DNA of 64,000 bases from Druceiella hillmani (taxonomy: Eukaryota > Arthropoda > Insecta > Lepidoptera > Hepialidae), in contig JAYKKI010000087.1 of NCBI GenBank assembly GCA_039881145.1, positions 6,272,001 through 6,336,000 on the forward strand. The letters are read 5' to 3'. The position numbers and the translations under genes were made by a program. The notes under the pieces are model-generated. The model was not told the origin of the DNA and made no database searches. It saw only the letters and a program-made list of their open reading frames with translations. Below are positions 51,703-62,078 of this stretch, piece after piece; position 1 is the stretch's first letter; each line of letters starts with the position of its first letter.

Positions 51703-52065
51703 ATGTGTAGAAAAGTGAAATTATTATCTAAAGGTACCCAATTTTATGTAATATATTTTCAGCAAGATGGAGCAACATGCCACACTTCCAACTACTCTTT
51801 AAGCGCAGTTCGCGAAATTTTCGGTCAAAAAGTTATAACCAAAAGAGGTGATATTAACTGGGCACCTCGTAGCCCGGACTTATCCCCAATATATTTTTTC
51901 CTTTAGGAATACCTTAAAAATAAATTTTATAACAGCAATCCAGCGACTCTTGAGGAATTAAAGGCTCTTATTTGGGAGAAAATACAAAGCATTTCCCGAA
52001 ACACTTGTCAGTCGGTCATTAAAAATTTACGCTCCAGGAGAGAGAATAAATGCCACATAATATAG
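51703..52065 (+). pseudogene. IS630/Tc1/mariner transposase, C-terminal fragment
   Basis: The recognisable part starts at FQQDGATCHT (about 51760), the second catalytic Asp block of the DDE/DDD superfamily. It continues to GDINWAPRSPDLSP, where the third catalytic block should read ID-FFLWGY. Here the third Asp is Tyr (IYFFL), and the following Trp codon is TAG (51904-51906). After the stop the same frame resumes with EYLKNKFYNSNPATLEELKA and ends at TAG 52063. From the Asp of QQDG to the Tyr at the Asp position there are 41 intervening residues, which fits a DD41D spacing. The N-terminal helix-turn-helix domains and the first Asp block were not found. Terminal inverted repeats were not identified. 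The fragment is non-functional by both the lost Asp and the stop. Confidence 0.88.
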
Positions 52066-52460
52066 GAGGTTTGAAAATATATGTATGAATGTTTATTTCT
52101 TATTCAATTCAGATACCAAATATTATCTACGAATAATATTTTGTCAACATAAAGGTAATAGAAACGATATCAAAAGGAAATATAATGGAATGGCCACAAT
52201 AATAGAATTATTCAGTTAGTTCCTTGTGATGATTTTGGTTACCCAATGAATACTGGATGACATAGAGAAAATATAAAAATACAAGTAAAATAGCTAGCAA
52301 GACGATTCAGAGCAGAGACATAGTTAGATTACATCCAGAATTAAGTGAAGGAGGGTAATGCCAAATAATCTCAATAACGTATAACAATGTGCGAGCAGAT
52401 CTGTGTTATTGATAGAAGCGACTGAATCGTTCTAGACTGGTGGATATATACGTTAATACA

Positions 52461-52755
52461 AAGAAGAAATATTTGTACTTGTATACTAATTATTTTCACA
52501 AATTAATAACGTAGTGATAAAAGAAATTCATACAAAATATAAATTTTGCTCCCTCAGAAATTTAGATACGAACAATTTTTTGGGCTCACTATACATAAAT
52601 TTTTTTTTGTATTTTGTGGTAATATTAAGAAGTAATATTTGTACTTACATATTAATTATTTTCACAAGTTAATAAAAGTAGTGATAAAAGAAATTAATAC
52701 AAGACTCAATATATTTTTTCTCTCTTAGAAATTTCGATACAAATATTTTTGTGTG
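52461..52755. repeat. Tandem duplication, period about 166 bp
   Basis: Unit 1 begins AAGAAGAAATATTTGTACTT at 52461 and unit 2 begins AAGAAGTAATATTTGTACTT at 52627. Both then share AATTATTTTCACAA, TTAATAA, GTAGTGATAAAAGAAATT and AGAAATTT-GATAC. Divergence is moderate. Confidence 0.88.
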
Positions 52756-52776
52756 CCGCAAGCACACAAAAATATT
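52742..52776. repeat. 15-bp perfect hairpin, 5-nt loop
   Basis: Arms 52742-52756 and 52762-52776 (AATATTTTTGTGTGC and complement) flank CGCAA. It lies at the end of the second unit of the 166-bp duplication, where the first unit reads AATTTTTTGGGC, so the hairpin arose in unit 2 only. Confidence 0.88.
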
Positions 52777-54133
52777 GAAAATTAATTGATGAAAATCATG
52801 CGAGTTAAAAAGCTTTATCTTTGTATCAAATTCCAATTTTTTTTGAGTATATTTTGAAATATATTTAGAAACAGTTTACATTCAATTTTGACGGAGTTTT
52901 GAAATCGTTGCAAGTAGTTTATTTGTCCTCCTAATTTTTATACATTAGTAGTTTTAAGTATTATTCAATTGAATATAGTGTGGAGTATGATTTGAAAGGA
53001 CTTACTCTGAGAAATAATAACATATTTTTTTCATAATTATAAATTATATATTTAAAAACAATAAAAAATTTGTAAATATAATAAACAAATCGACTTCAAA
53101 AAGATCTTATTAGGACACGCTGGACAGCAAAAAATTATTATTTATTTCATATAACTGCTATAATAAGAAGTAACACCAATATCTTATATACACGCTATAA
53201 TAATTATTACTTTCTTCTGAAATCAATGCAAAGTTTAAAAAAAAAGAAATAATGAACATAACAAAATTTATCAAATTCAACGAGTCTTACGTTAAATTTC
53301 TTTATTAATTCACTTGTAGCGTAGGTTGGACTACTAAAATTTTCAGAGCAAAGCACAGTAATTTCAAAAAAGCTCCTCTTATATGAACTTCGTACTTTTC
53401 ACACTTCAAGGCTGTCTCAAGTATCATAAAATTATTTTGGACTTCAAATATTTTCCATTTACTTTAAAAACCAGCGCGCTACATATTTCGAGCAATTTCT
53501 GCAAATTTACTAGAGAATTTTTAAATAAGAATAGTTTAAAAATGTACCCTAAGTTAAATATATATTAAAAGCTGAGATAAAATTAGTTTTTGCAAATATA
53601 AATACGGTGTCAAGTCTGCAGACAAAATTAAGTTACTTTAAACTTATCGGTAGACTTGAATACTGTGTAGAAATCTATTTTTGTTATTTTCTTATCACTT
53701 TTTGTTCTCCTAAATCTTCAAATTGAAACACCTTCTTTGTAGACTTCTTTAATGGAGACAGGCACAATCCCATATAGTATTGGGCTCAGTTGTAACAAGA
53801 ATAAAATTGCCGCCCTTATAAAGAGAAAATAAAAAAAGATTAATTTAGAAGTTTTGTTTAAATCATCAATCAAACATATCAAAAACCTTTCGTCTTTCTA
53901 TGAAAGGCCAGACAGACTTTTTTTCATAATAGTTTGTAAATGATCTTTTTATTGCATTGTTTCAATCAGAAAGATAAATCGAAGCGAAGTGTGTCCTATG
54001 GCACTTTTTTCACCTTACATCCTCCATACACGGATGTAACATATTGAATATTATGAAACTTGCAGCCCGATTGGCTCGCCCTAAAATGTCACCTAAAACA
54101 GAAAAGAGTGCAAAAAATAATTAATTTTCATAA

Positions 54134-54324
54134 AACAGTATAAATGTTATTATTAGTTAATAGTTTATTTGTAAATAATTTAGGTAATAAAATATATTTA
54201 TTAAGACATAGTTTATTTCGATTTGACAGGTTTTGATTTATATGGATTAACAGTATGAATGTTAATATTGGTTAATAATTTATTGGTAATTAATTTAGGC
54301 AATGGAATATAGTCATTAAGAGAT
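54134..54324. repeat. 115-bp tandem repeat, unit 1 and the first part of unit 2
   Basis: Unit 1 is 54134-54248 and unit 2 starts at 54249. Both begin AACAGTAT-AATGTTA, continue TTTAGG-AATA/GGAATAT and reach ATTAAGA. Unit 2 is interrupted at 54324 by the LINE and resumes at 56371 with AGTTGATATCAATTTGACAG, matching unit 1 text at 54210-54248. Confidence 0.9.
54314..54324. repeat. Target site duplication, left copy
   Basis: CATTAAGAGAT here is repeated exactly at the other end of the LINE (56360-56370). Unit 1 of the host tandem repeat has the unduplicated version TATTAAGACAT at the equivalent place. Confidence 0.88.
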
Positions 54325-56359
54325 TTACTTCTTAGTCGTGCACTCTTGACAGAGTGGTCGTGATCATGATTCGGCCGGTTCCTTCGCCACTGCCGCCTTC
54401 GCAATGTGACGCCATGTAGTTCGGTGTTTTGCGGAGTGAGAGCAGTCATTTACACTGGAGTGCGTTGCAGATTTTATTAGATCTGTCCACCGTATCGGAG
54501 AGCGTCCGCGGGATCGTTTGCCTTCGACTTTACCTTGCACCACCAGTCGTTCCATGGAGTCCTCGTTACGGGTGACATGTCCAAAGAATTTTTGAAAGAA
54601 GATTCGCAATTGCACAGTCGACGATAATCTCTCTTTGATGTTAAGTTCGTTGGTTCGGTGCGCGGTCCATGGGATCCTAAGCAAACGCCTCCAGCATCAC
54701 ATTTCCAGCGTGTCAATTTTGTGGCGGTCTCGCATCCTCAGCGTCCACGTCTCAGCTCCATACAGAAAAATCAGAAAGACCAGGCATTTCATAAGTCGAA
54801 CCTTTGTGTTTCTGGTTATTCTGCGGTGTTTCCAGATCTTTGTGAGTTTTTCCACTGATGATCTCGTCACGGCGCAACGTCTTCGAAACTCATCCTCGCA
54901 ACCTCCATCATTAGCGATAGTGGAGCCCAGATATACGTAGCTTTTCACTATCTGGCATTCTGCTATATTTTGGATGTTCGGTTGGTTGTTGTTAGCACGA
55001 TCTACAATCATCATTTTAGTCTTATCGCGATTGATTGTAAGCCCAAACTCCAATGCTGTGGTCTCCAGTCGTTATAGGAGAGACTGGATTTCATCTTTTG
55101 TTGAAGCTAGGAGGGTGGTGTCATCTGCGTATCTCAAGTTTGATATCTTCTGACCCCCCATCGATATTCCCTTATTCCAATCTTCAAGAACTATACGCAT
55201 TAGGTATTCTGTGTATATGTTAAAAGAGAAGAGGAGATAATATACAACCCTGCCTAACACCTGCTTGCGTTTTGAAACGTTCGGAGTCAATACCGTCTAC
55301 TCAGACCGTGGCTGTGCCATCTTCGTATAGACGCCTAATGAGTTGTACAAGATGATGCGGTCCACCCATTTCCATCAGGACCAGCCACAGTTTCCACCAC
55401 TTCACGGTATCGAAGGCTTTTCTGAAATCGACGAAGCATATATAGAGGGCAATGTTAATCTCTCTAGCCTTCTCTACAATTTGTAGCAATATCAGCAGCT
55501 GTTCACTTGTATCACCTTTTACAAAACCAGCTTGTTCGGAGGCGATTTCTCGGGACAAAAACCTCTGAAGCCTTGTATTAACAATATGCAGCATTATTTT
55601 ACTGGCGTGGGATATTAGGGAAATGAATCTGTAGTTACTGCACTTTTTCGTCTATCCTTTTTTGTGTAACGGTATGGATATGGAGTGTGACCAATCGCTC
55701 GGCCAAACTCCAGTGACCCATATACGACAGTAGATGGTGTGCAGTATGGCTACTCCGACTTCCTTCATGGCTTTCACTGTCTCGATCGGGATCTTATCAA
55801 TGCCTACAGTATTGTTCCGTTTAAGATGGTCTATAGCGGCCTGCACCTCATCCTTAAATGTCAATGGCTCTTGCTCTGTGGTTTCTTAGTATGGTGTTAT
55901 GTTTGTTGCTGTGTCAGCAAATAGAGACTCACAGTACTCTTCCCAGACGCTAGCAATCTTTTTGATTTCCGTGACGGTGTCTCCCATCGCATTCTCAATG
56001 GCCCACGTCTTCGGTTTGAACTGACCGGTTATAAGTTTGATTTTCATGTGTAGGTCTTTTGTTTCAAACTTTTGAGAATGTTTCTCTACCTCTTCACATA
56101 TTGATTGTAACTCTGTATTACGCGACGGCACGATGCTTGTATGACGGAACTTATGGCGTTCAATTCCTGCACTTTTGCGCCCTTGGCTTTCAGGTCCCTA
56201 CGACTCTCAATCAAATCCCAGGTTTCACTCGACATCCAGTGCTGGCTCTTTTTGGATCTTCCGTTGGGCTGTGATTCGTGCACGGCATCTTTTATGAATT
56301 GCACGGTCGATTTCCAAAGCTTGTCAACGTTCTCTTCCTTGCTACAATTTTCACGCCAA
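54325..56359 (-). mobile_element. 5'-truncated endonuclease/reverse-transcriptase LINE with target duplication
   Basis: The element runs on the minus strand and starts inside the linker before the reverse transcriptase, so the endonuclease is missing. Blocks in order: a linker with QHWMSSETWDLIESRRDLKA; VGIDKIPIE (about 55790); FVDFRKAFDTV with the first catalytic Asp (about 55427); GVRQGCILSPLLF (about 55240); RYADDTT with both catalytic Asp (55119-55125); YVYLGST; YGAETWTLR; FGHVTR; and RGRSPIRWTD (about 54490). A frameshift lies near 56110 and another near 55225. In-frame stops occur at 55652, 55301, 55072 and 54697, the last replacing a Trp of the EMWCW block. The three catalytic Asp are kept, but the reading frame is dead. 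The 3' end lies at 54325, without a long poly-A. It is related to the fragment at 44.4 kb. Confidence 0.92.
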
Positions 56360-56370
56360 CATTAAGAGAT
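56360..56370. repeat. Target site duplication, right copy
   Basis: CATTAAGAGAT matches the left copy at 54314-54324 base for base. The downstream text continues the interrupted 115-bp unit, which confirms the insertion boundary. Confidence 0.88.
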
Positions 56371-59248
56371 AGTTGATATCAATTTGACAGGTTTTCATTT
56401 ATATGCGTTATTCGTATTTATCCTAAAAATTAATTTTGTGCATAGCTGGACGTTTTTTAAATTTCTTATTAACAACTTCTAATATACTGAAAATATACGT
56501 GCGCATTTACAAAAAGCTATTTGTTCTGTACTATGTTACAAATTATTTTACTTTTTGTGATTGGCATCTTCTAAATTATTTGGTTTTTATATACTAAAAT
56601 ACCAGCGTTTATAAAAATTATATTCTATTTCTGGAACGCCAGGCCAATTTTCACGGGTTTTTTTGATAAAACTTACATAATACACCAAATATCATTTTAG
56701 TTCCAACTTCAATTCTTTATCCCCTTTATATCAAAAGGTAGAAGACTACAGCAGACAAGAAAAAAGATAAAAAATAGTTTTAACGTTTTCAATTTTTCAG
56801 GTTCAAATCTTTGATCAGATGTTACTGATAATGGGTTAATTATTTTTCTAATCCTTGGACACTTTATATCATTTTCTATTTAACATAACTCAACAAATTA
56901 CTCACACAGACGATTGTGTATAAACATGCCAACACAGAAAATTAAACCGTTAATATATTTTATATGAGATAAATCTGGAAGCGAGAATTTTATATTTTCC
57001 AACAGAACTTAGATGCAAGTTTCGAATTAAATATGTTAAAATTTCTTTAGAAATTCCAGTTGATTGGGTACTTTTAAGAAATATATTAAAAATTGAAATG
57101 AGGGAAAAATTAAGAATAATTACCTTGATATTTCACTTAGTAATTTGTTACATTTTTTTGTTTTTGCGAAGGTAATGTTCGAGTCACGGTATTTCTCATT
57201 CAATTGATTTATTTTATTAGTAACGATAGAAAAAGAAATGACATTTACGAGAATTTATTCTCTCTAGCATAATTTGTCATTGTCACCTAAATTAATCGTT
57301 AATTCAAATTAAATGTAAATTTGTTAAGTTCGAGAATAGCTCGCACTAAGAAGTTGTCTTCACTATATGTTTCGCTTCCCTAAATATTTAGGGTTCCATT
57401 TTATTTCTGTTAAACTGTGTAGTGTTGTGTTTTACAGCGTAAATATATTGCATAGTATACATTTTATAGATATAAAAATATTATTGTTTTTTTTTATTGT
57501 TAATTTTCTGCACAATTTTCGCACAACTGGTTTTATGTTACATTTTGTTTGATACTCCTCATTAATATTCACTGTAAAATGATTCTCCAAATTTAACAAA
57601 TGTTGCTTTGAACGTATTGTATGCTTCAAATGATAATAGACCTCAAAACTCTGATCCTCGTACGGGCGGCACTTCTAAAATAAACTTTTGTCATCAAAAG
57701 ACTTGAACCGGTAGAAAGTTTTTAAAATTAATCCATTGTTTCTACAAATGTCTAATACACCCATCCTGAAAATAAATCTTTACGACAAACCTTGCGTCAA
57801 ACTTCAGAAGTTGAATGTACTCATTTTACAGCATTATTTGCACTTGGCTTCACGGCAAACTTACGATAAAGTTAACTAACTAAAGCACTTTTGTCCGAAA
57901 TAAATGAATATAATTAAATAACGACTTTAAATTTTCCACGTACCAGTCACATAAAATCTTAAATTGATAAAATCATATCAATTTAAACAAATCAACAAAT
58001 TAATTAAAGGAAATATAATTTAATACATAGTTATTTTTAGGGTGTTGAATTATGTTTATGTGCATACATAAATAACCGAAAGATTTTACTTAAAATGAAC
58101 AAATTTAAATTGAAATTTCAAATACGGCTGTTTTAATAACACATTTATAAATTCAAATTTCAGTTAACATAAAAACGTTTTTTATTCACGAAATATTCCG
58201 TAAACAAATGTTATTAAAGTAAACACTGGATTTGGAAAGGCAGTTTGGATAGCAAGTAGTATCCAAGTGTGCCATGGATAAAAAAACTTTACTTTGTATT
58301 ATCATGTTAAATATATTGTATTCATGGAGGTATATATAATCATGTTGTGTTACATTTTCTCATCAATTTTTAATCTCGACAACAAATTTCCAGCCGAATT
58401 TTGGCGTTTCTTCCATTGTACCAGGTTTGTAGTATATAAATGTTTCTGATAATATTATTGCGTCATCTTGTCGAAGGTAATATTTAAATATGTTAATATA
58501 TATGATATAGAATTTATATTTAATTTCATAAACTGAAATTCAATAACTGAATGCGGATAGAATGTGTTAAATATTCCAATTTGACGGTGCGTGCATATTG
58601 TGAACTGTTATATTTAACGATTTTTTTATTATTTCGTCAGCGATTCAGTCAGTTGTCAGCACTAATTATTATTTTTTTTTTGGGAATAGTGCCATCTATA
58701 CCATACACGAATATTGGAACCAGTGTCCTGGGGGTAATCTGATGATTTTTCAGTTTTCACTTTATGAGAATTCAATATCCGTAGTGGCTGATTAAAAGTC
58801 TATTCGTGAGTGTTGTGCTATTAAATGTTATTGGCACCTGGTGCTTTTTCTTTTCGAATAAAGAAAATTTAGGATCGCTATTCGAATTGAGTAGAAATAT
58901 TTCCGCTCAAATTGAGAGGCTCAAAAGTTTGCAGTCACAGTAAGCTCCGTGTAAATATTAAGTTATTATTGCACGAATCATTATGAAAATGTATTTGCTT
59001 TACTTTTTATTTGTTCTTTTATAAGAACTAATATTTTGTAAAGGTAACTAAAAATTTGAAAATATCCGTCAGCAGCATTTTAGGGCTGATCAGTCTTTTT
59101 TTCATGTAGTAATCTCTAAAGTATTTCCAGTTTCTTTCCATCTGAAACTGAATAAAGATGAAAATGAATTTTACTCAGTCAAGACCTTATTATATGGCAG
59201 AAAATTTCTTCAGTCTCCTTAGTAAAATCATTCATTTTTAAAACTATA
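56371..59248. other. End of the interrupted repeat, then AT-rich noncoding DNA
   Basis: The first 35 bp complete unit 2 of the 115-bp tandem repeat (GATATCAATTTGACAGG, TTTTCATTTATATG). Beyond that, small frames (57367-57552, 57432-57629, 58551-58742) are AT-rich and unrecognised. Confidence 0.55.
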
Positions 59249-59503
59249 TGCCGCACGCACCGCGGTGCGTCTTGCGTACACATAAAACAGATTTATTCTA
59301 CAATATGTAACTGATCGACGCGTGCGGCTTACGACTTTGACCTTCTACTGCTTTCCTCAGAGAAACCGTGCCCGAACACTTTCGAACTTATAACCCGGAT
59401 GCCGTCGATAGCGTTTCCGCGTCGATCGTTTGCCACCTGTGATGGTCGTTCAAAGAAACCAGCGCCTCGTTATATTTTTTCCGACGCGCAAATATATAAG
59501 TAA
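59249..59503. other. CpG- and GC-rich island with possible exon on either strand
   Basis: CGCACCGCGGTGCG near 59258-59271 is a perfect 14-bp palindrome. GCCGCACGC (59250) and GCGTGCGGC (59320) form a wider inverted pair. On the plus strand, TTCTACTGCTTTCCTCAG ending at 59360 is a good-looking splice acceptor. Downstream, one frame is open for 26 codons (ETVPEHFRTYNPDA...) to TGA at 59440. Another is open for 46 codons to TAA at 59501. On the minus strand a frame of about 47 codons containing YNEALVSLNDHHRWQ is open through the same block. Coding direction cannot be settled, and a promoter is equally possible. Confidence 0.3.
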
Positions 59504-61194
59504 AATAGGATATTGATATCGCTTCTTTAAATCAGTTCACTTTTTTGGAATGGACTCATTCATATAGATATTAATTACACTATAAAAATAATCTGGGACT
59601 ACATTAACATTATCTGTCTGAAATACATTTAATTAACAATGCTAAATATTTTAACTCAAGATGTATATGGCGATAGCACACATCCTATTTAAAACCATAC
59701 TTTTACTAACATTGAACAAATTTGCAAGTGAAGTAAACTATACAGCGTATTTAACGAACGGTTGCAAAAATAATGTGGAAATAAAAATCTTTGCTACCAA
59801 GAACACAACATACACGCAATGAGTTTCATTCGTTTTTACATTTTAATTCAACCTAATATAATGCGACAATATTGGTGAATGAGCGGAATATTATGAAGTG
59901 AACAATCGAACTCAAGATCGAAACTAGTTTTGGGAAAAAACTAGTTAGTTAAATGACATTAAATAGTAAAGAAATGATAAATTATTGAATTTCAATTTAA
60001 ACAATTAGCCAAAAGATTGGTTTAATTCGTTTAATTATTTTGGAAAATAGTATATGTTCTATTCCTTAGTCTCTTCTTAAAGCAACAGCCCGTGGTGTAA
60101 ATAGTATGTTTATACAAGTGGTGTTTATTCATAAATACAGTTACTGCACCCTATTCGGTATGAATGAGGTAATATATTCATGTCATAAAATATTCAAATC
60201 ACGTTACGTCACGCTCATTATGTTTCATTTTAACTTATCCCGCTTTGGTGCAAAATGTGACTTCATATCAGAGATAAAAATAGGGAAAGTTAATAATTTT
60301 TTGCGAAAAACTGTAAAATAAACCCGTATCAGCACCTGTATATTAATATAAACATACATTTCAATATAAATACATTAGGTACACGACACAGCTACATTAA
60401 TATTAACTTCAAGCGAATTTATACTTCTAGTAAAGAGAGGCTCCATCACCGGTTAATAGGTTGAAACGAATCGCGCAGATATTTCACTTAAATCCAATGC
60501 AGTTTATATTCGTTTTGGAACTTAGTACACGCACGTGAAAATACAACCGCTCGTACGTGTTTATGGAACGTGACTGAATTTATAACAACACAAGGTACAC
60601 AAGCTCAATGGGTTCGTCGTGTTTTGTATTTTGGGGAAAGTAATTTTTTACATTTTTTCTTATTATTGATCTATTTAAACCTCGATTATAGGAAAATATA
60701 TTACTATTAACGTATGTGCATTTTATGATACGAAAGGAGTTATTAATTTATGTCCGTGGCTAAATTAACGGATACACTTTTGGAATATGGGCCTTTTAGA
60801 CTTTGTCAGAAATTTTAAATAAAATAGGAGCCAAGTCAACATGCGACATTCGCCAGTTCTGCTGCATGTTACGGTCGATAACCTTGTTTTTAGCTTTATA
60901 CGTGTGAAAGATAAGATTATTACCGTAGGTCTTTAGTCTGTATGTAGTATAATAGTCAAAAAGTATTATTTTATTCTATGTGTAATAAGAGTTTTTTTTT
61001 CTGTACATGTCGTAAAAAATAACGATATTTAAATATGCAGAACTTAATTAACAAAAGCGATTAGATAATCATTAGATTTTTTTCAGTAGAAGAATATTTT
61101 TAGTACTTTATAAATCCCGTTACGTTTTTTACATATGTTTGAACCTACGTTTTCATAGCTTAATCATATTTTCTTTATTGTTTACTTTTTCTTC
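59504..61194. other. AT-rich noncoding stretch
   Basis: A 71-codon frame at 60106-60321 is unrecognised. No transposon protein or tandem array was found before the piggyBac remnant. Confidence 0.5.
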
Positions 61195-61901
61195 AATAAA
61201 GACTTTAATAAAAACTTCACAGTAGTAGGTATACTAAGAAGTAATAAACGAGAGATTCCTAAGGAAATGGTGAATACTAGAAACAGACCTGTCGGTACTT
61301 CGATATTCGGTTTCGATAAAGAAATGACTTTGGTATCTTATAAGCCGAAGTCCAATAAGGTCATTTACCTTCTTTCTACCACACATTATCAACCTCATAT
61401 AAATGCTACTTCAAAAATGCCCGAAATTATTGAATTTTATAACTCCACAAAGGATGCGGTTGATACAGTAGACCAAATGTGCTCGATCATGAGTACTAAC
61501 CAAAAGACCAATCGATGGTCAATGGCTTGTTCTACAACATACTGAATTTGTCTATAGTTAACGCGTATGTCATCCACGTCAGTAATGCGATCCGTAATAG
61601 AAAAAAAGCCATGAAAAGAAGGTCTTTTGCTTTCGAAATGGCAGACGACCTGATGAAGCCTTGGCTGCAAGAGAGATATCAGACTATAACGTTACCACGA
61701 AACATAAAGCTCATCTTGGCAGAGATCTTAAAAAATGACGACCCTCAAGAAGGTTCTAGTCATGACGTTTCCAAAACGCGTAAAACTTGCAGTATCTGCC
61801 CTGCAAAAAAACGTCGTATGACCACGACCTTTTGCAAGAGTTGCAAAAAAGCTATTTGCAAGGAGCATTCTGTTCCGATGTGTAATTATTGTTCAACATA
61901 A
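61195..61901 (+). pseudogene. piggyBac transposase, C-terminal third, frameshifted
   Basis: The fragment opens with NKNFTVVGILRSNKREIP just upstream of 61267. It continues GTSIFGFDKEMTLVSYKPK and contains DAVDTVDQMC (about 61457-61482), the conserved piggyBac block carrying a catalytic Asp. A frameshift near 61515-61530 moves TNRWSM into the frame of LFYNILNLSIVNAYV. The second part (61515-61901) ends in a cysteine-rich domain: CSICPAKKRRMTTTFCKSC, then C-KEH and CNYC, followed by TAA. This is the DNA-binding zinc-finger tail of piggyBac transposases. The N-terminal and earlier catalytic Asp residues are missing. It matches roughly the last 200 residues of a protein usually near 600. Non-functional. 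Confidence 0.92.
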
Positions 61902-62068
61902 GTTATGTCTAAAATAATAATATAATTACATTAAGATGAAACTAAGACTGTGATTAAAAGTCATTATCTGTTATTATTAAAGTTGATTAAATAAATATTG
62001 ATGTTTCAATCACTCGTAAAAATTACGAATGGTTAGTGATAAAGTTACTAAAAATTAAGGTTAGTGAG

Positions 62069-62078
62069 CTAGGGTTAA
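62069..62078 (+). mobile_element. piggyBac-like right terminus and TTAA target
   Basis: CTAGGG at 62069-62074 is followed directly by TTAA. This is how piggyBac elements end: a terminal inverted repeat beginning CCCTAG, inserted at TTAA. It lies 168 bp after the transposase stop, a suitable distance for a 3' end. The left terminus was not found, so the assignment relies on position and ten bases. Confidence 0.55.

Larger units (their letters stand above)
52066..54133. other. AT-rich stretch with one tandem duplication
   Basis: Apart from the duplication at 52461-52755 and its terminal hairpin, no element or gene is recognised. The 61-codon frame at 53383-53568 is unassigned. Confidence 0.55.

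Noticed and set aside
54635..54940. Open frames on the plus strand across 54.6-56.4 kb
   Set aside because: They lie antisense to the LINE reverse transcriptase and show no family motifs of their own.
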